Source: Persicaria tinctoria (Eukaryota > Streptophyta > Magnoliopsida > Caryophyllales > Polygonaceae). Taken from it: a stretch of DNA of 64,000 nucleotides. The position numbers and the translations under genes are program-made. Location of the stretch: assembly GCA_037127255.1 (NCBI GenBank), contig JBANSL010000003.1, positions 17,115,314 to 17,179,313 on the forward strand, in the 5' to 3' direction. A model generated the notes under the pieces. That model ran no database searches. It had not been told where the DNA came from and saw only the letters and a list, made by a program, of their open reading frames with translations. Shown here one piece after another: positions 32,045 through 42,946 of this stretch (positions within the stretch are counted from its first letter, which is position 1; each line of letters starts with the position of its first letter).

Positions 32045-33154
32045 TCAACTATGATTTCTTCCGGATGAAGCCCCTGCAGATGCCGAAGCTGCACCCTTCT
32101 TCTTATCTTCTTCGTACTCGGGATCATCAGTCGTCAATTCAAACCGACAGACAGGACACGAATTTCTCGTTCCCAGCCAAGGTACAATGCAGTCCCCGTG
32201 GTAACCATGTCCACACGGCAACTCCTTTGCGAATGATCCAACGCCAATAGCATCTTTACACACAGCACAATCAAAGCTCTGCTCTTCCGATTTGATCTCC
32301 AAAGTCTTCAAGGCTGCGATGGCAGATTTTGAAGCAGGTGGAGCTCCTCTCCTCCCTTCAGTTTCCGCGAGGTTCTGTAGAAGAGCTTCGTACTCCGCTG
32401 CATCCACGTAATCCGCCGGATCTCCGATATATCTATCAGTCTCCGGCATCTCGAAGTGCAATTCGATCGAATTGTCTTCTAATCCCATGAATATCTCTGC
32501 CCAGTCAAGAACACGGTTCCGCCCCTCGCTCCGAGTTCGGTTGGCAAAATCACGGAGGCGAAGGCGGAGAACATCGCGACGCCTTCGCCTCATATCCTCT
32601 TCACTCTCCTCAGGATTAACGATCTGCCGCACTCCATTCTCGTTCTCAGACCGATCATCCTCGCTCCCTCCTCCCCTGATTTCAACGCTGTGAGCGTCTT
32701 CATCGTCCTCGTCTTCCTCCTCCTCATCATCTTCAAATTGTGCGTCCTCGTTGTCCCAACCGTCGAGCTCGATACGGAGAAAATCGTCGTCGGACGGCGG
32801 ATCCACAGGGTTTTGGGACGGCGGAGGCGGCGGCCCGCCCTCTTCACGCGCCACCTGAGCGAGGAGGCGTAGCACCTGAAGAAAACGATTCCCAAGCGTC
32901 GGCTCGTCGTCGAGACCGGCAGCACCCTCCGTCTGGCTGAAGATCGGAGATGGCGAGAGCACGGCGGAAGACGGAGGCGCCGGGATGGACTCCACGAATC
33001 CGAATTTGCATTCGCTGCAGATGACGTCCGGCTGATCGGTTAGGGTTTCGACCGGGACGCGCTTATCGCAGTGATAGCACCAGTACTGTAACGGATCGGG
33101 CGGCGATGCGGCCCCCGATGCCGGAACTTGCGCGGGAGATGATGTTTCATCCAT
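32045..33154 (-). CDS. RING-H2 E3 ubiquitin ligase, CIP8/RING1-like
   Basis: Intronless, 369 codons, ATG at 33154 (MDETSSPAQV), TGA at 32045. An N-terminal zinc ribbon (C26, C29, C46, C49; WCYHC..VICSEC) is typical of this plant family (zinc_ribbon_9). The middle is acidic (about 138-155, mostly D/E) followed by an Arg-rich stretch near 189-210. A conserved region precedes the RING (NRVLDWAEIFMGLEDNSIEL, DPADYVDAAEYEALLQNLAE). The RING-H2 has C296, C299, C314, H316, H319, C322, C333 and C336, all present, in C-x2-C-x14-C-x-H-x2-H-x2-C-x10-C-x2-C spacing. It should recruit an E2 and ubiquitinate substrates; the substrate is unknown. High GC and an unbroken frame in AT-rich DNA indicate a functional gene. 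A CT-rich leader lies just upstream, and hAT-3 ends its promoter region at about 33530. Confidence 0.95.
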   Translation of the reverse strand: MDETSSPAQVPASGAASPPDPLQYWCYHCDKRVPVETLTDQPDVICSECKFGFVESIPAPPSSAVLSPSPIFSQTEGAAGLDDEPTLGNRFLQVLRLLAQVAREEGGPPPPPSQNPVDPPSDDDFLRIELDGWDNEDAQFEDDEEEEDEDDEDAHSVEIRGGGSEDDRSENENGVRQIVNPEESEEDMRRRRRDVLRLRLRDFANRTRSEGRNRVLDWAEIFMGLEDNSIELHFEMPETDRYIGDPADYVDAAEYEALLQNLAETEGRRGAPPASKSAIAALKTLEIKSEEQSFDCAVCKDAIGVGSFAKELPCGHGYHGDCIVPWLGTRNSCPVCRFELTTDDPEYEEDKKKGAASASAGASSGRNHS

Positions 33155-33532
33155 CGGCGCTTCAGAGAGATAGAGAGAGGCGTCGGAGGCGGTGGCGAGC
33201 GACCACGGTGGGGAGGAAGTGGAAGGAAAGGTAAGAAATTTGGAGATTTTGAGAGGTTAGGGTGGGATGAGGCGTCGAGTCCACATGTTCTGTTTCTCAG
33301 AGGAGGGGTATTGTAGGCTACTTCTCAGTCAGTGTTGCGACTGCGCTTTGTAGCCGTTGATGCGGTGGGGATTTTGATGATGGGAAATCAACGGTGGAGA
33401 TCGTAGAGATCAGTTGATGGAAATCTGGGCCACACGTGCACACCTCCTCTCTGTATTGGATTGAACTCAACTGATTCTTTCTCGTATACGTATTTCGGTT
33501 TTGATACCTACGTTCTCAAGTTGGGTTATATA

Positions 33533-33948
33533 TAGACCCAGGCAAACGCGGGCGCGGGCCAGGCTTGGGACGGGCTTTACTCAAGATTTTGTCCCGTTGT
33601 TGCGGGCGCGGGCTGGGCTAAGCCCGCTTAACGGGTTGGAAGTTGTGTCCAAGCCCGTCCGCAAATGCGGGCGCGGGTAGCCCGCGGGTACCCGCAAACC
33701 TAATTAATTTTTATTATTAAGATTATACTAAGCCTATTATAATCAATTTTAATATATATAAATATATATATTACATATATTATTTATATACTACCTACTA
33801 TTTTTAATATATATATATATATTACATATAAAATGAATACATATTTTTTACATAAGCCTACTGTTTTTTTTATAATAAATACCTACTGTATGTTTTTTGG
33901 TTAAAATACCTAATGTATGTATATATTACACATATATAGTTCTCTAAT

Positions 33949-33986
<38 letters not shown>

Positions 33987-34309
33987 CTGTTTTTATATTT
34001 TTAAATGAATGATAATACTATTTATTACATATATACACACATATATTCTGTTTTTATATGTTTTTATTTATTTTTAATTAATAATATATATATATTTAAT
34101 AATATATATATATATTAAAAAAAATAGCGGGTACCCGTTACGGGCCTAGCGGCCCGCAACGGGTAGATTGGCTTACCCAATCCCGTTCCCGCTGCGGGCG
34201 CGGGCCGGGCCTAGCGGCCCGCATGGGCTTTTCCCCTTACCCAAGCCTGTCCAATTTCGCGGACGGACGGGACGGGCCGGGCGGGCCGGCCCGCGTTTGC
34301 CCAGGTCTA
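33533..34309. mobile_element. hAT-type non-autonomous element (hAT-3), 777 bp
   Basis: Termini TAGACCCAGGCAAACGCGGG and (read inward) TAGACCTGGGCAAACGCGGG are flanked by the 8-bp duplication GTTATATA at 33525-33532 and 34310-34317. Subterminal GC-rich motifs (GCGGGCGCGGGC, CGGGTACCCG) are dense, while the centre is AT-rich with TA runs. It lies about 380 bp upstream of the RING gene start. Confidence 0.92.
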
Positions 34310-35591
34310 GTTATATACAGCGAAAATAGATAAAATCTTATCTTACTATATAATAGTCTTAAAATTAGTTAATACTCCCTTCAATTTTTTTTATTAGGCG
34401 CGGAAGGTTTCCTAGCTTGGCTCATATTATAGGACGCGGAGTATACAATAGTAATACATCTACCCATTATGTGTCAGTCTTATATGCTCAGGTGCCCATT
34501 GGACTCCTCCCTCCCCAACCTTTTATTTTCCACTTGCATTTTTTGAATAAATAAATAACTCACTTTCTATTTTTTACTTCTTCTTTCTCAGAGCTTAAAA
34601 CACTGAATGCCTACTACCAAGAACCTCTAAGAAGCCATTTCAACGACATGGAAAATATTGTAAGCATCACATAAAAATCTCGCTTAGCATTAGTTTTTGT
34701 TGCATTATTTATACATTTCATCTTGGTTGTTTTTAGTTATCTTATCCTTGGTGAAACCCTCATTAAAAGTTTCACCCGATCAAGGTGTTTTTTAATCACC
34801 ATTTTGTTCTCAAATGTGGTATAGGCTATGGATTTGTTCACAACTAAAGTCAAGAATGGTCTCGAAGAACATGATGCTGTTTCGAAGATATTACCAAAAA
34901 AGAAGGTCAATGTTGTTGCAGACCGTGGGTTTGATTTGAATAAGATCCCTATAGAAATAGAACTCCATGATACATAAGGGATCAACGAAGTAATCTTGAT
35001 CATGTTAAATGCTCATCTTCCAAAATATTATTGGAGCGCAGTCCCGAAGGTCTAGATATTAGCCCCAAAATTTTAGGTATTACGATCAATTCCTATGCTT
35101 AATTTTGCACACTCGACCGATTCCTATGTTTGGATTCATTTTGTAAGCTGAACCAGCCAAACAATGATGCAAGCTCGATCGATTACGATGTCTGATTTTG
35201 TACGCTTAATCGATTTCTATATCTAATTTTGTACTTTCGATCAATTTATATGCTTAATTTTTTACGATCGATCGATTTCTATGCTTAATTTAGTAGAACC
35301 GTTAATGTTTGTAATTGATCTATTATGATGGTTAAATGATGTCTTTCCTAAGCATGAACTCTTTATTATGGTGAGATTTGTCCCTCCTAATTAAGCATGA
35401 ACTCTTTGTTACTTTCGTTAGTTATTCAACACATTCAAGAGTAATCACGTACAAGTGATATAACAATGGTGTTTGAGCAGAAAAATAGTTCTAAAATAAA
35501 AAAGACTAGCTTGTTTAATTAGATAGGAAAATAATGTACGTGCACAATTCATCATAAAAAGCAAATTAATGCCCATTTTCTACATTCATGT

Positions 35592-36905
35592 CTAAACTCT
35601 TGCTGCTAAACTATTCATCACACGTTCTACCAATGAGTAATCACAAGTGATATGCTTAGGAAGATTTCCACTTCTTTCTAAACTGACCTTTTTCATGTGT
35701 GGAATTTTGTATCCGTTGGATCCTCCGTCATTCATAATCTCTTCCATGCATCGTTGTATGGTAAGGAAGACATGATTGATCTTTGATGTCAGATATTCTT
35801 CGAAGGACTTCTGAACGGCACGAATAAGTTCATGAAGGTCCTTGTGCATTCCTTATCTTGCAATGATTGAATTGCACGAAAAAACACAAGATCAAGAACG
35901 TTCAAGTCCGGAGAGTTAGCCGGTTGACACATGAGCCTAATATCAAACCCATTTTGTGAAGCTGCTGCTCGAAATTCCTCATTATATGGGCTAACATGTG
36001 TTCTTGTATTATCATGTTGAATAAAAATAGTGTTCCTTGCATCCTCACTTGGCCACATTGCTTGAATTGACGGGATAACCTTTTCGAGTAAAAATTCTCG
36101 TATCGTTTCTTTCTTCACAGATGTGATCGATTTTGTCTCTAGGGTTCCGGCGGGGTGATTTTGACTTCTTCGACGTGCAGGTTGTTGAGTCACAAATGGA
36201 AATAATCCTATCTTTCCATAAAACGTTTCATTGCCTTCCTCATCGAACCTCGGCCTTGCAACTGCGGCAAAAAACATCACTTTCCCAATGAAATGCTTGC
36301 TAGCTTTGACATGACCGTAGCGGATCATCCTCTTCGGGCAGGAGGTAATATGTCTTTGATCTCTTTGTGACATAAAACCATTTCTCAACAATGTGAACCA
36401 CGTTGTACATATCAACAAATCTTGGCTCATGTGGCAAGCTACTTTGGTCTAGCATCGATATGCAAAATTGAAGGCGAGCAATTTTGTGCACCTCCGTTAA
36501 ATTTGGATGGATGACATTTGAGTGGCGCCGGATGAAACCCTCATTGTAGAGCTTTTGTAGAGTGCTATAGCTGATGTTTGAAGCCCGGGAAAGCGATCTT
36601 AATGTTCGCCTTCGATTTAACAGTATGTTAGATAAATGACTAAGATCAACTATAACTCGTTTTCGACAACAATTACCAGTTTTTTTGTGACACACATTAG
36701 CCCCTGCGCCATTTGAGTTGTCTTGTGCTTGTTTTCAAATCCGTTGAACAACTCGTCTAGGTATCGACAATAATGAAGACACCTCCGTTGGTGTATTGCG
36801 TTTCAACTTTCCATTGACGCTTCTCTCAAGTAAAACATTGCATACCCCTTGTCTTTCTACATTAGAAAGAAAGTTACGAATCTTGGGTCGATCCTCAGGC
36901 TAAAA
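35592..36905 (-). pseudogene. Mariner-like transposase (main part), inactive
   Basis: From right to left the minus strand reads VCNVLLERSVNGKLKRNTPT, then RKRVIVDLSHLSNILLNRRR (helix-turn-helix region), LHEPRFVDM-type spacer, VVHIVEKWFYVTKRSKTYYL, VMFFAAVARPRFDEEGNETF, IFIQHDNTRTHV and NSPDLNVLD. The last two motifs supply the second and third catalytic aspartates with 39 residues between (DD39D). The first aspartate is lost: the conserved HIDEKW reads HIVEKW, codon GTT at 36387-36389. There are also frameshifts near 36320-36430 and 35800-35850 and a stop near 36740. The protein would have cut and pasted TA-flanked DNA; this copy cannot. Confidence 0.95.
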
Positions 36906-37075
36906 CCCTTGAGCATTGGTTGTTGTAATCACAAGAAAATTAATCAACAAGGATATTCAATTACCAATATTTGCAAGGATATATAAGAAAAAACAACAAA
37001 GCTATTTATACCCATGTAGGAAAGCTACATTTGAAAACCACCAAGTATATTCAACTACCAAGATTAGCTGGATGC

Positions 37076-39886
37076 TGTAAAGGCTCGAATTTTCAAATGA
37101 TAATTTTTCGGAAAAAGGAAAATAAAAATGAATTTAAATTGGATTTAAAACTCGTTTAGCGGATTCTGACCGGAATAGAAAATTTAGCGAACGATTTCCG
37201 TCATTTTACCTCGGAAATTCAAAATAATTATCGTGGTGTGATATCCTTTTCGATTTTATAAATCTAATTGATCGAGAAAGCGAGAGTCGGGTAACTAACA
37301 TTCGGACACTAATTACGGGATTCAAAATTCGCGTATTCGGGATTTATTTCCGGGTATTGATTACCCAATTAAACACTCAATCTCTCACCCACTCCCGTCA
37401 TTCACCGGCCATACTCCTTCAAATCGCCTTACCCTTTGATTGGAACCATCCCTCACCCTTTACTGGCATCTTCTTCACCTTCTCTCCATCACAATCATCA
37501 TCACCTCTCACCCTCACGTCGCTTTTTGCTGCACCGAGCACTCCCTGCTCTCGCTCTCTGTTTTCCCGAGCCCAAACCGAGCATCCAACCACCACGCTTC
37601 TCCTCTCCTGAGCCAAAACACCTGCACTCTGTCTCCCTCGACATCCACCAGTGCTCCAAGGCAGCCCAAGGAGCTCTCAACGCCACCACCGAACCACCGA
37701 CGCTTCGTCGACTTCGTTTGAGCGCGAACCAACCTTCCGGTAAGTCGTTCTCTTTCGTTTCTGATCCAAACCACTCTCGAGCCCTATCATCACGCTCACC
37801 TCTGTCCGATGTAGGTCCGATGAGCCATCGCGAGCCTCCGACGATGCCCAGAACTCCGATCGAGAGCTCCGAAGTCGCGAACCCCCTCGGTGAGCTTCCG
37901 CTTTTCACTTCTCTGTTTTAATTCGATTCTATCTTGGTTCGGGAAGTGGGCGATTGTGAGTGTGGGTGAGCTGAGTGCGGGACATCGGGTGTGCTCGTGA
38001 GCTCCGGCGAGAGCTCCGGCGAGCTCGATTAGCGATGTGAGGAGGAGCAGCAGCGAGCTGAGCAGAGGCGAGATAGCAGCAGAGAGCGCAGACGAGAGGC
38101 GAGCCAGGGGAAGCATGAGAGCTGACTAGTGGGTGCGGGTTGTGAGCCACCACCGAGCGCGAGCAGGTCGAGCAGCGAGCCGGCGGGAGTCCTTCGTTTG
38201 AATCCGGAGAGGAAGGAGCAAGCGTGGCTCATGTGGGGACCCTTGGTAGTTTTCAGATTTTACTTGTTGATTAAACCGGTTTGGGGATTTATTAGATGGG
38301 TTCGGTTCGGTTCGGTTCGGTTGGATTTAAATGGTTTCGGTTCGGGTTAAAAGCGTTGGTTCGGTTCGGGTTTATTCGTTATATAATTATTTATTTAATT
38401 TATTAATTAATTGTCTAACCAATTCCCGATAATTGATTATTTTAGAAATCGATTTATGTGTCGATATTTAAAGAGGGTCGGTTTTAAAGTATATAAATTG
38501 AATTAATTATTAAGTGTTGAAAGTTATTTAAGTCCTTAGAATGATGATTTCAATTAAAGTAAAGTATGCCGGGATTATTTAATCGGATTTTTGGAAGTAG
38601 TTTTAAAGATTAAATATTTTATGTATTAGAAATGGCTAAATATAACTTTGAAGTAATTGTTTTGACTAACAACTTGACTAGCTAGTGAGATTATATGAAT
38701 TGAAGTATGATTGAGCCAGTTATGGAAATGACAATGGAATAAGATGATATAAGATGTTGAGATAAGTTGAGATAAAGGATGCTGATGATGCTATGATTAA
38801 TGGATTGATGAGCATGTTATGTAGTGGTAAATGGATCCTGTTGTGTGCAGTTTACTTATGCATATTTATTAATAATTGCTAGGTGATCTGTAACCTGCTT
38901 GCTCATATCTTGCTGCTTTTCATCTTGCTGATCTGCTACTCCAGGTAAGTTCTTTGAACTTACTCATGATGGGCGCTCTATGCACTGGGTGTTATATAGT
39001 AGGCTAGTGTCCATGCACCATACGACTTAGAATCATGCTTAGGAGCTAAAATGAAAATCATATGATTGTTATATGTCCTTGCAAGAGAACGGCCGTTATC
39101 TGTGATAGTCCTAGAGTCCTTGCTAGGGTCATAGGGTAGCCCAGCCTCATCGGGTACCCTGAGTCAATCGAGTCTATATGAGCATGATATGATAGCCCAG
39201 CACCATCGGGCAAGCGATGAGATGATATGATATGATGATGCCGTGGTTTGTGCACCACCACGAGGAAATTGATATACTATAGCACCAAACTGGCCAGTCT
39301 CCGCCCTATTGAAAGGGGGTGGAGGTACGAGAGGGACATGCCACTTGGCATTCTGTGTGGATCCATTTATCGCTTTCTGCATTATATTAAACTGTCAGTA
39401 TATATATGTGATTTAATTTACGCATGACATTACGCATTTCATCTTAAGAATAGGATGCTTATTATATGCCTCTCAGAGTGTGTTTACATACGCGCATGAG
39501 TGACCTGATGATTGACCCAGATCCCCCTCATTTTTTTTAGATTCAGGTAATCACTAGCCGTTATCGTTGCTTATGTGGATGCTTGGCGGGTTCAGACTTT
39601 TGGCGTTAGATCGAGAGGTTGAGAGACCACCACACTTCCTCTCTTTTATACTCCCTTTCGGATTGTATTTGAACTCAACCTTATTTTTGCTTTCGCTCGA
39701 TATCACGATTAGACTAAGGCAGGTATTTGATCCCCAATGGATCCGCGATCTTTAAGGGTTCGAAATCCCTTCTTTTAGTACAAATATTCTGTTTTAAAAC
39801 TCAACCCGTACCTGGATTGCAAGATCCGAACAAGGGGTTTTATCCCTTGAAACGTAACCCGGAAATCATAATTTTGGGCCGTTACA
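37076..39886 (+). mobile_element. Solo LTR, 2811 bp
   Basis: Begins TGTAAAGGCTCG and ends GGGCCGTTACA, with the 5-bp duplication GATGC at 37071-37075 and 39887-39891, inside the mariner element. No second LTR, primer-binding site or coding domain is present, so it is a solo LTR left by recombination. The length suggests a Ty3/gypsy family. It includes a GC-rich CT-biased block (37360-38230), GGTTCGGTTCGGTTCGG repeats near 38300, and CCAGGTAAGTTC near 38940. Long open frames at 37400-37920 follow the CT-rich composition and are not genes. A related LTR in the opposite orientation lies in pieces at 48.1-64 kb. Confidence 0.88.
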
Positions 39887-39891
39887 GATGC

Positions 39892-40094
39892 GTAGTGTCT
39901 TCATTCACTCGATGGGTAGTTAGATCAATAATCTCATCTTCGAGCTCTTCTTGGACATCTTCGACAACTTCACCTTTGTCGTAAACGTTGGCTTCACCTC
40001 CTTAGGGTTGTTGTAACAACATATCATCATTGTTGGTTTCATCTTCTTCAAATCCCGACTCCGGTAATTCGTTTAAGTCGAATGCAAACTCCAT
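39892..40094 (-). pseudogene. Mariner-like transposase N-terminal segment
   Basis: ATG at 40094 begins MEFAFDLNELPESGFEEDET, the usual plant mariner N-terminus, then NNDDMLLQQP and a stop, and continues GGEANVYDKGEVVEDVQEEL. It stops at the solo LTR. Across the LTR the frame resumes only with stops before the helix-turn-helix region, so an intron or decay lies between. Confidence 0.8.
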
Positions 40095-40467
40095 ATGAAA
40101 GAGTATTGATTAAAGTGGTATAATCACACAGGCACTCTAGTCCTGTATTTATATGATCATTTGTTGAACCTTTTGAAAATTATGGCTCCAAAATTAACTT
40201 TGAAATTTGGTTCCAGTTTGAATTGTTTAAAGTGCCAAATTTTGGATATTAAATTTGTCGGGTTGGAAGTTAAAAGATCACCTAACAAAAAAATTACAAT
40301 CAAATGAGTGGAGGTGTTATTAAAATACAGTAAAAAGAATAAGCAATCATTGTGGAGTAATTAATGCTAAACACAAACATGTCCTATCTACAATAAAGGT
40401 AATGCAAAATTACTTTATTAAATACTGTGTAAACTCTACCGCGCTTAATAATAAAAATCGGAGGGAG

Positions 40468-40853
40468 TATCTTCTAAAAAATATATCAATATCTAATCAA
40501 ATTTGGTCAAATTTTATCTTATGCACATATAGATATATTGATTAAATAGGTTTAGAATAAAAATTTATCTTATGCATATATTTTAAAATTATTTAATATC
40601 TTCTAAAAATATATCTATATTTAATCAATCGGGTCAAATTTTATCTTATGCATATATAGATATATTGATTCAATAGAGTTATAATAAAATTTTATATTAT
40701 GCATATATTGTTTATTTCAAAAATTTGTGATTGGTTCATATGACTACGATTAAGGAGAATCCGCAATGTGTCTCGGGCGACTTCACCTTTATTATATATA
40801 ATATAATATAATATAATATAATATAATATAATATAATATAATATAATTGATTA
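40468..40853. repeat. AT-rich duplicated block and TAATA microsatellite
   Basis: A segment of about 127 bp (TCTTCTAAAAAATATATCAA, then GTCAAATTTTATCTTATGCA) is present twice in tandem between 40470 and 40700. At 40794-40848 a TAATA pentanucleotide repeats about eleven times. No gene is seen. Confidence 0.7.
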
Positions 40854-41095
40854 GACCATCCACAATAATGGTGTGCAAATTTGTATTTTTTAGACATTTT
40901 TTAGCTCCATTGGTTATTTTAGGTGTGTGCAAATGTGAACATTTGAGCCTGTGATGTGCAAATTTGAGGACATCATCTCCTCCATGTGCATAAACTCTTA
41001 CAAAAAAACAAGATAATTTCATTGGTTTTTTTTTATGATTTTGTTTTCCTTTTTGTTTTAAATGAATTGTATTTGAATGATGTGTAAAAAATGCA
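40854..41095. mobile_element. Tourist MITE, right end missing
   Basis: GACCATCCACAATAATGGTG, then GTGCAAATTTGTATTTTTTA, matches the left two thirds of the Tourist element at 16728-17068. It stops at TGTGTAAAAAATGCAC where the relative continues to its terminal inverted repeat. The MuDR relic follows directly. Confidence 0.8.
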
Positions 41096-41808
41096 CCTCG
41101 TGGCAATGTTATGTATGATAAATTACTATAGGGTCGATAAATTCTTATATATTATTGTTTTGTGTGTGTATATAAATTCTTATATCTTTATGGCTTTGTA
41201 GTTGTAGGTTATATTATTGTTGAAGTGCTTCGTATATGATTATGTGAACAGGTTCATTTACGGCTTTAGTTTGTGGTCCTTATTCTATTGGTGAGGAGGG
41301 TGATTTTGCAGATGAACCTCATGGCAATGCACTGAAGTTGATGGTGAAGTCAAGAAAATTATTGATGAAGTCGGGCGTTGATAATGCAGCTAAAGTGGGT
41401 GCTAAATTTAGGTCAAATGGTGCTCATGTTAGGTCAAATGTTGCAACGTTACCTGAAAAAGTTGTACAAGAAGAGGGCTATACTGACAATGAGGATATTG
41501 CATTTGTTGAAGAACAAGAAAAAGATACTTTATTAGATGACTCGAGTTGTGATGTTCAAGTAGAAGATGATAATAATGATATTCGCAAGGATGATGAAGA
41601 GCTTGATCTTGACATAAACAGGGCAGAAACGGTGATGGTTCAAGTATGTGAACGAGGCGTGTCAGAGCATGACGGGGAGGTTTTTAGATAAGAAATTGTG
41701 GGGCACTCCTTTGATGTCTATACAGAGTATGAGGATTATGATGAGATAAATAGCTTGGATGAAGGTAGTGGTGATGAGAAGAGGGAAAGATTTCCTAAAT
41801 TCAATCTA

Positions 41809-42946
41809 TCTATTAATAATACGAAATCTGTTAGCATTTAGCCGACGTGTCGCACTCACAATTAAAGTTGAATTTTTTAATCAACTACCTCTTTTCTTAT
41901 TGGTCGGTTTTACTGTCAGAATTTTTAAATATATGTTTCCTATTTTAAGTTTATCGTGATCATCTCCAAAAAGGTCTACTTATATTGAACTTAATTTCTT
42001 ATTGGTTGATTGTATTTTTGAAAAGTTTAAAAATATGTTTCTCATCTTAATATATCACAATAGTCTTCAAAATGTCAATATATATTAAAAATAATAGATA
42101 CAAATTTACCGTAATTATATATATGAAAATAAACTTATTAAAATATTTTGTAGCCTCATATTATGCATTATTCAATGCATTTGTGTTATTGTTTTTTATT
42201 CCGTCAGTATATTCCTTTCGAACGTGGACAAATACACATTGAATAATAAAGTCCAAATTGCCCACATACAATTAAATTGATGAGAATAAAACTAATATAT
42301 AGCACATGATTTATCACAAACGTCAAGTTCTTCTACCGAATATTTTCGCATTTCCCAATATTCACAAGCTCTTCGTTCATTTCCCTGTGCAAATTGATTC
42401 AATCAACGTGTTAGTATTGTACGTTGTTTAAATTTTGATATACATTGTGTTGTTATAATTTTTTGTTGTTTCGATTTTTTAAACCATTTACTCTTTGTAT
42501 TTGTACTCTATATTTTGTTGAAATTAAATTGTGATTGAATATTGATCCCACTTAGTATAAATTTAATATTCTTTATTATATTAAAAGTGAATTGTTATTG
42601 AATCGGTGATTTTTTGCTATACATTTTGTATTTTAACTTTACTGTAAGTTTAATATTTTTATTATGTTATACGTGAATTGTGAATGAATCGGTTCAATAT
42701 TTTTTTTATTTTAAAATTGAATTGTGAATGAATCAATGATTTTTTCTCTACATTTTGTATTCTAACTTTACTATAAGTTGAATATTTTTTTTGTATGTTA
42801 AAGGTAAATTGTGATTGAATTGCTTTAAATATGTTTTTCTAATGTTAAAATTCCACGCAATATATAGCTGAACAATAATTCTAAAAAATTACACTCATGA
42901 CACAGATATAAAATCACGCGCTTTTAAGGTGCGGGTATTGCGCTAG
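41809..42946 (+). mobile_element. Non-autonomous Helitron, 1138 bp
   Basis: The 5' end TCTATTAATAATACGAAATC, soon followed by TTTAGCCGACGTGTCGC, has the TC start and motif pattern of plant Helitrons. The 3' end has a short hairpin CGCGC-TTTTAAG-GTGCG and then CTAG at 42943-42946. The insertion lies between A (41808) and T (42947), as expected, with no target duplication. Removal brings FPKFNL next to DPKFRKGMIF of the MuDR-type transposase, apart from a small frame difference. Inside, TTGTGAATGAATCGGT-like segments repeat about every 120 bp (42530-42840). No Rep/helicase is present. Confidence 0.85.

Larger units (their letters stand above)
34375..40467 (-). mobile_element. Plant mariner-like element split by a solo LTR
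   Basis: The left terminus CTCCCTTCAATTTTTTTTAT, continuing TAGGCGCGG, matches the right terminus read inward, CTCCCTCCGATTTTTATTAT, continuing TAAGCGCGG. TA lies at 34373-34374 and 40468-40469. Total length is 6093 bp; removing the 2811-bp LTR and one 5-bp duplication leaves about 3.3 kb, the usual size of plant mariner-like elements. The transposase reads on the minus strand. Sequence at 34700-35560 is non-coding 3' region. Confidence 0.92.

Noticed and set aside
32472..32940. Plus-strand and alternative minus frames over the RING gene
   Set aside because: They are shadows of the GC-rich RING ligase frame. Their products are Arg/Ser-rich with no domain.
37357..38232. Several frames of 60-160 codons on both strands
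   Set aside because: They lie in the CT-rich, GC-rich part of the solo LTR, with no domains and overlapping in many frames. Composition explains them.
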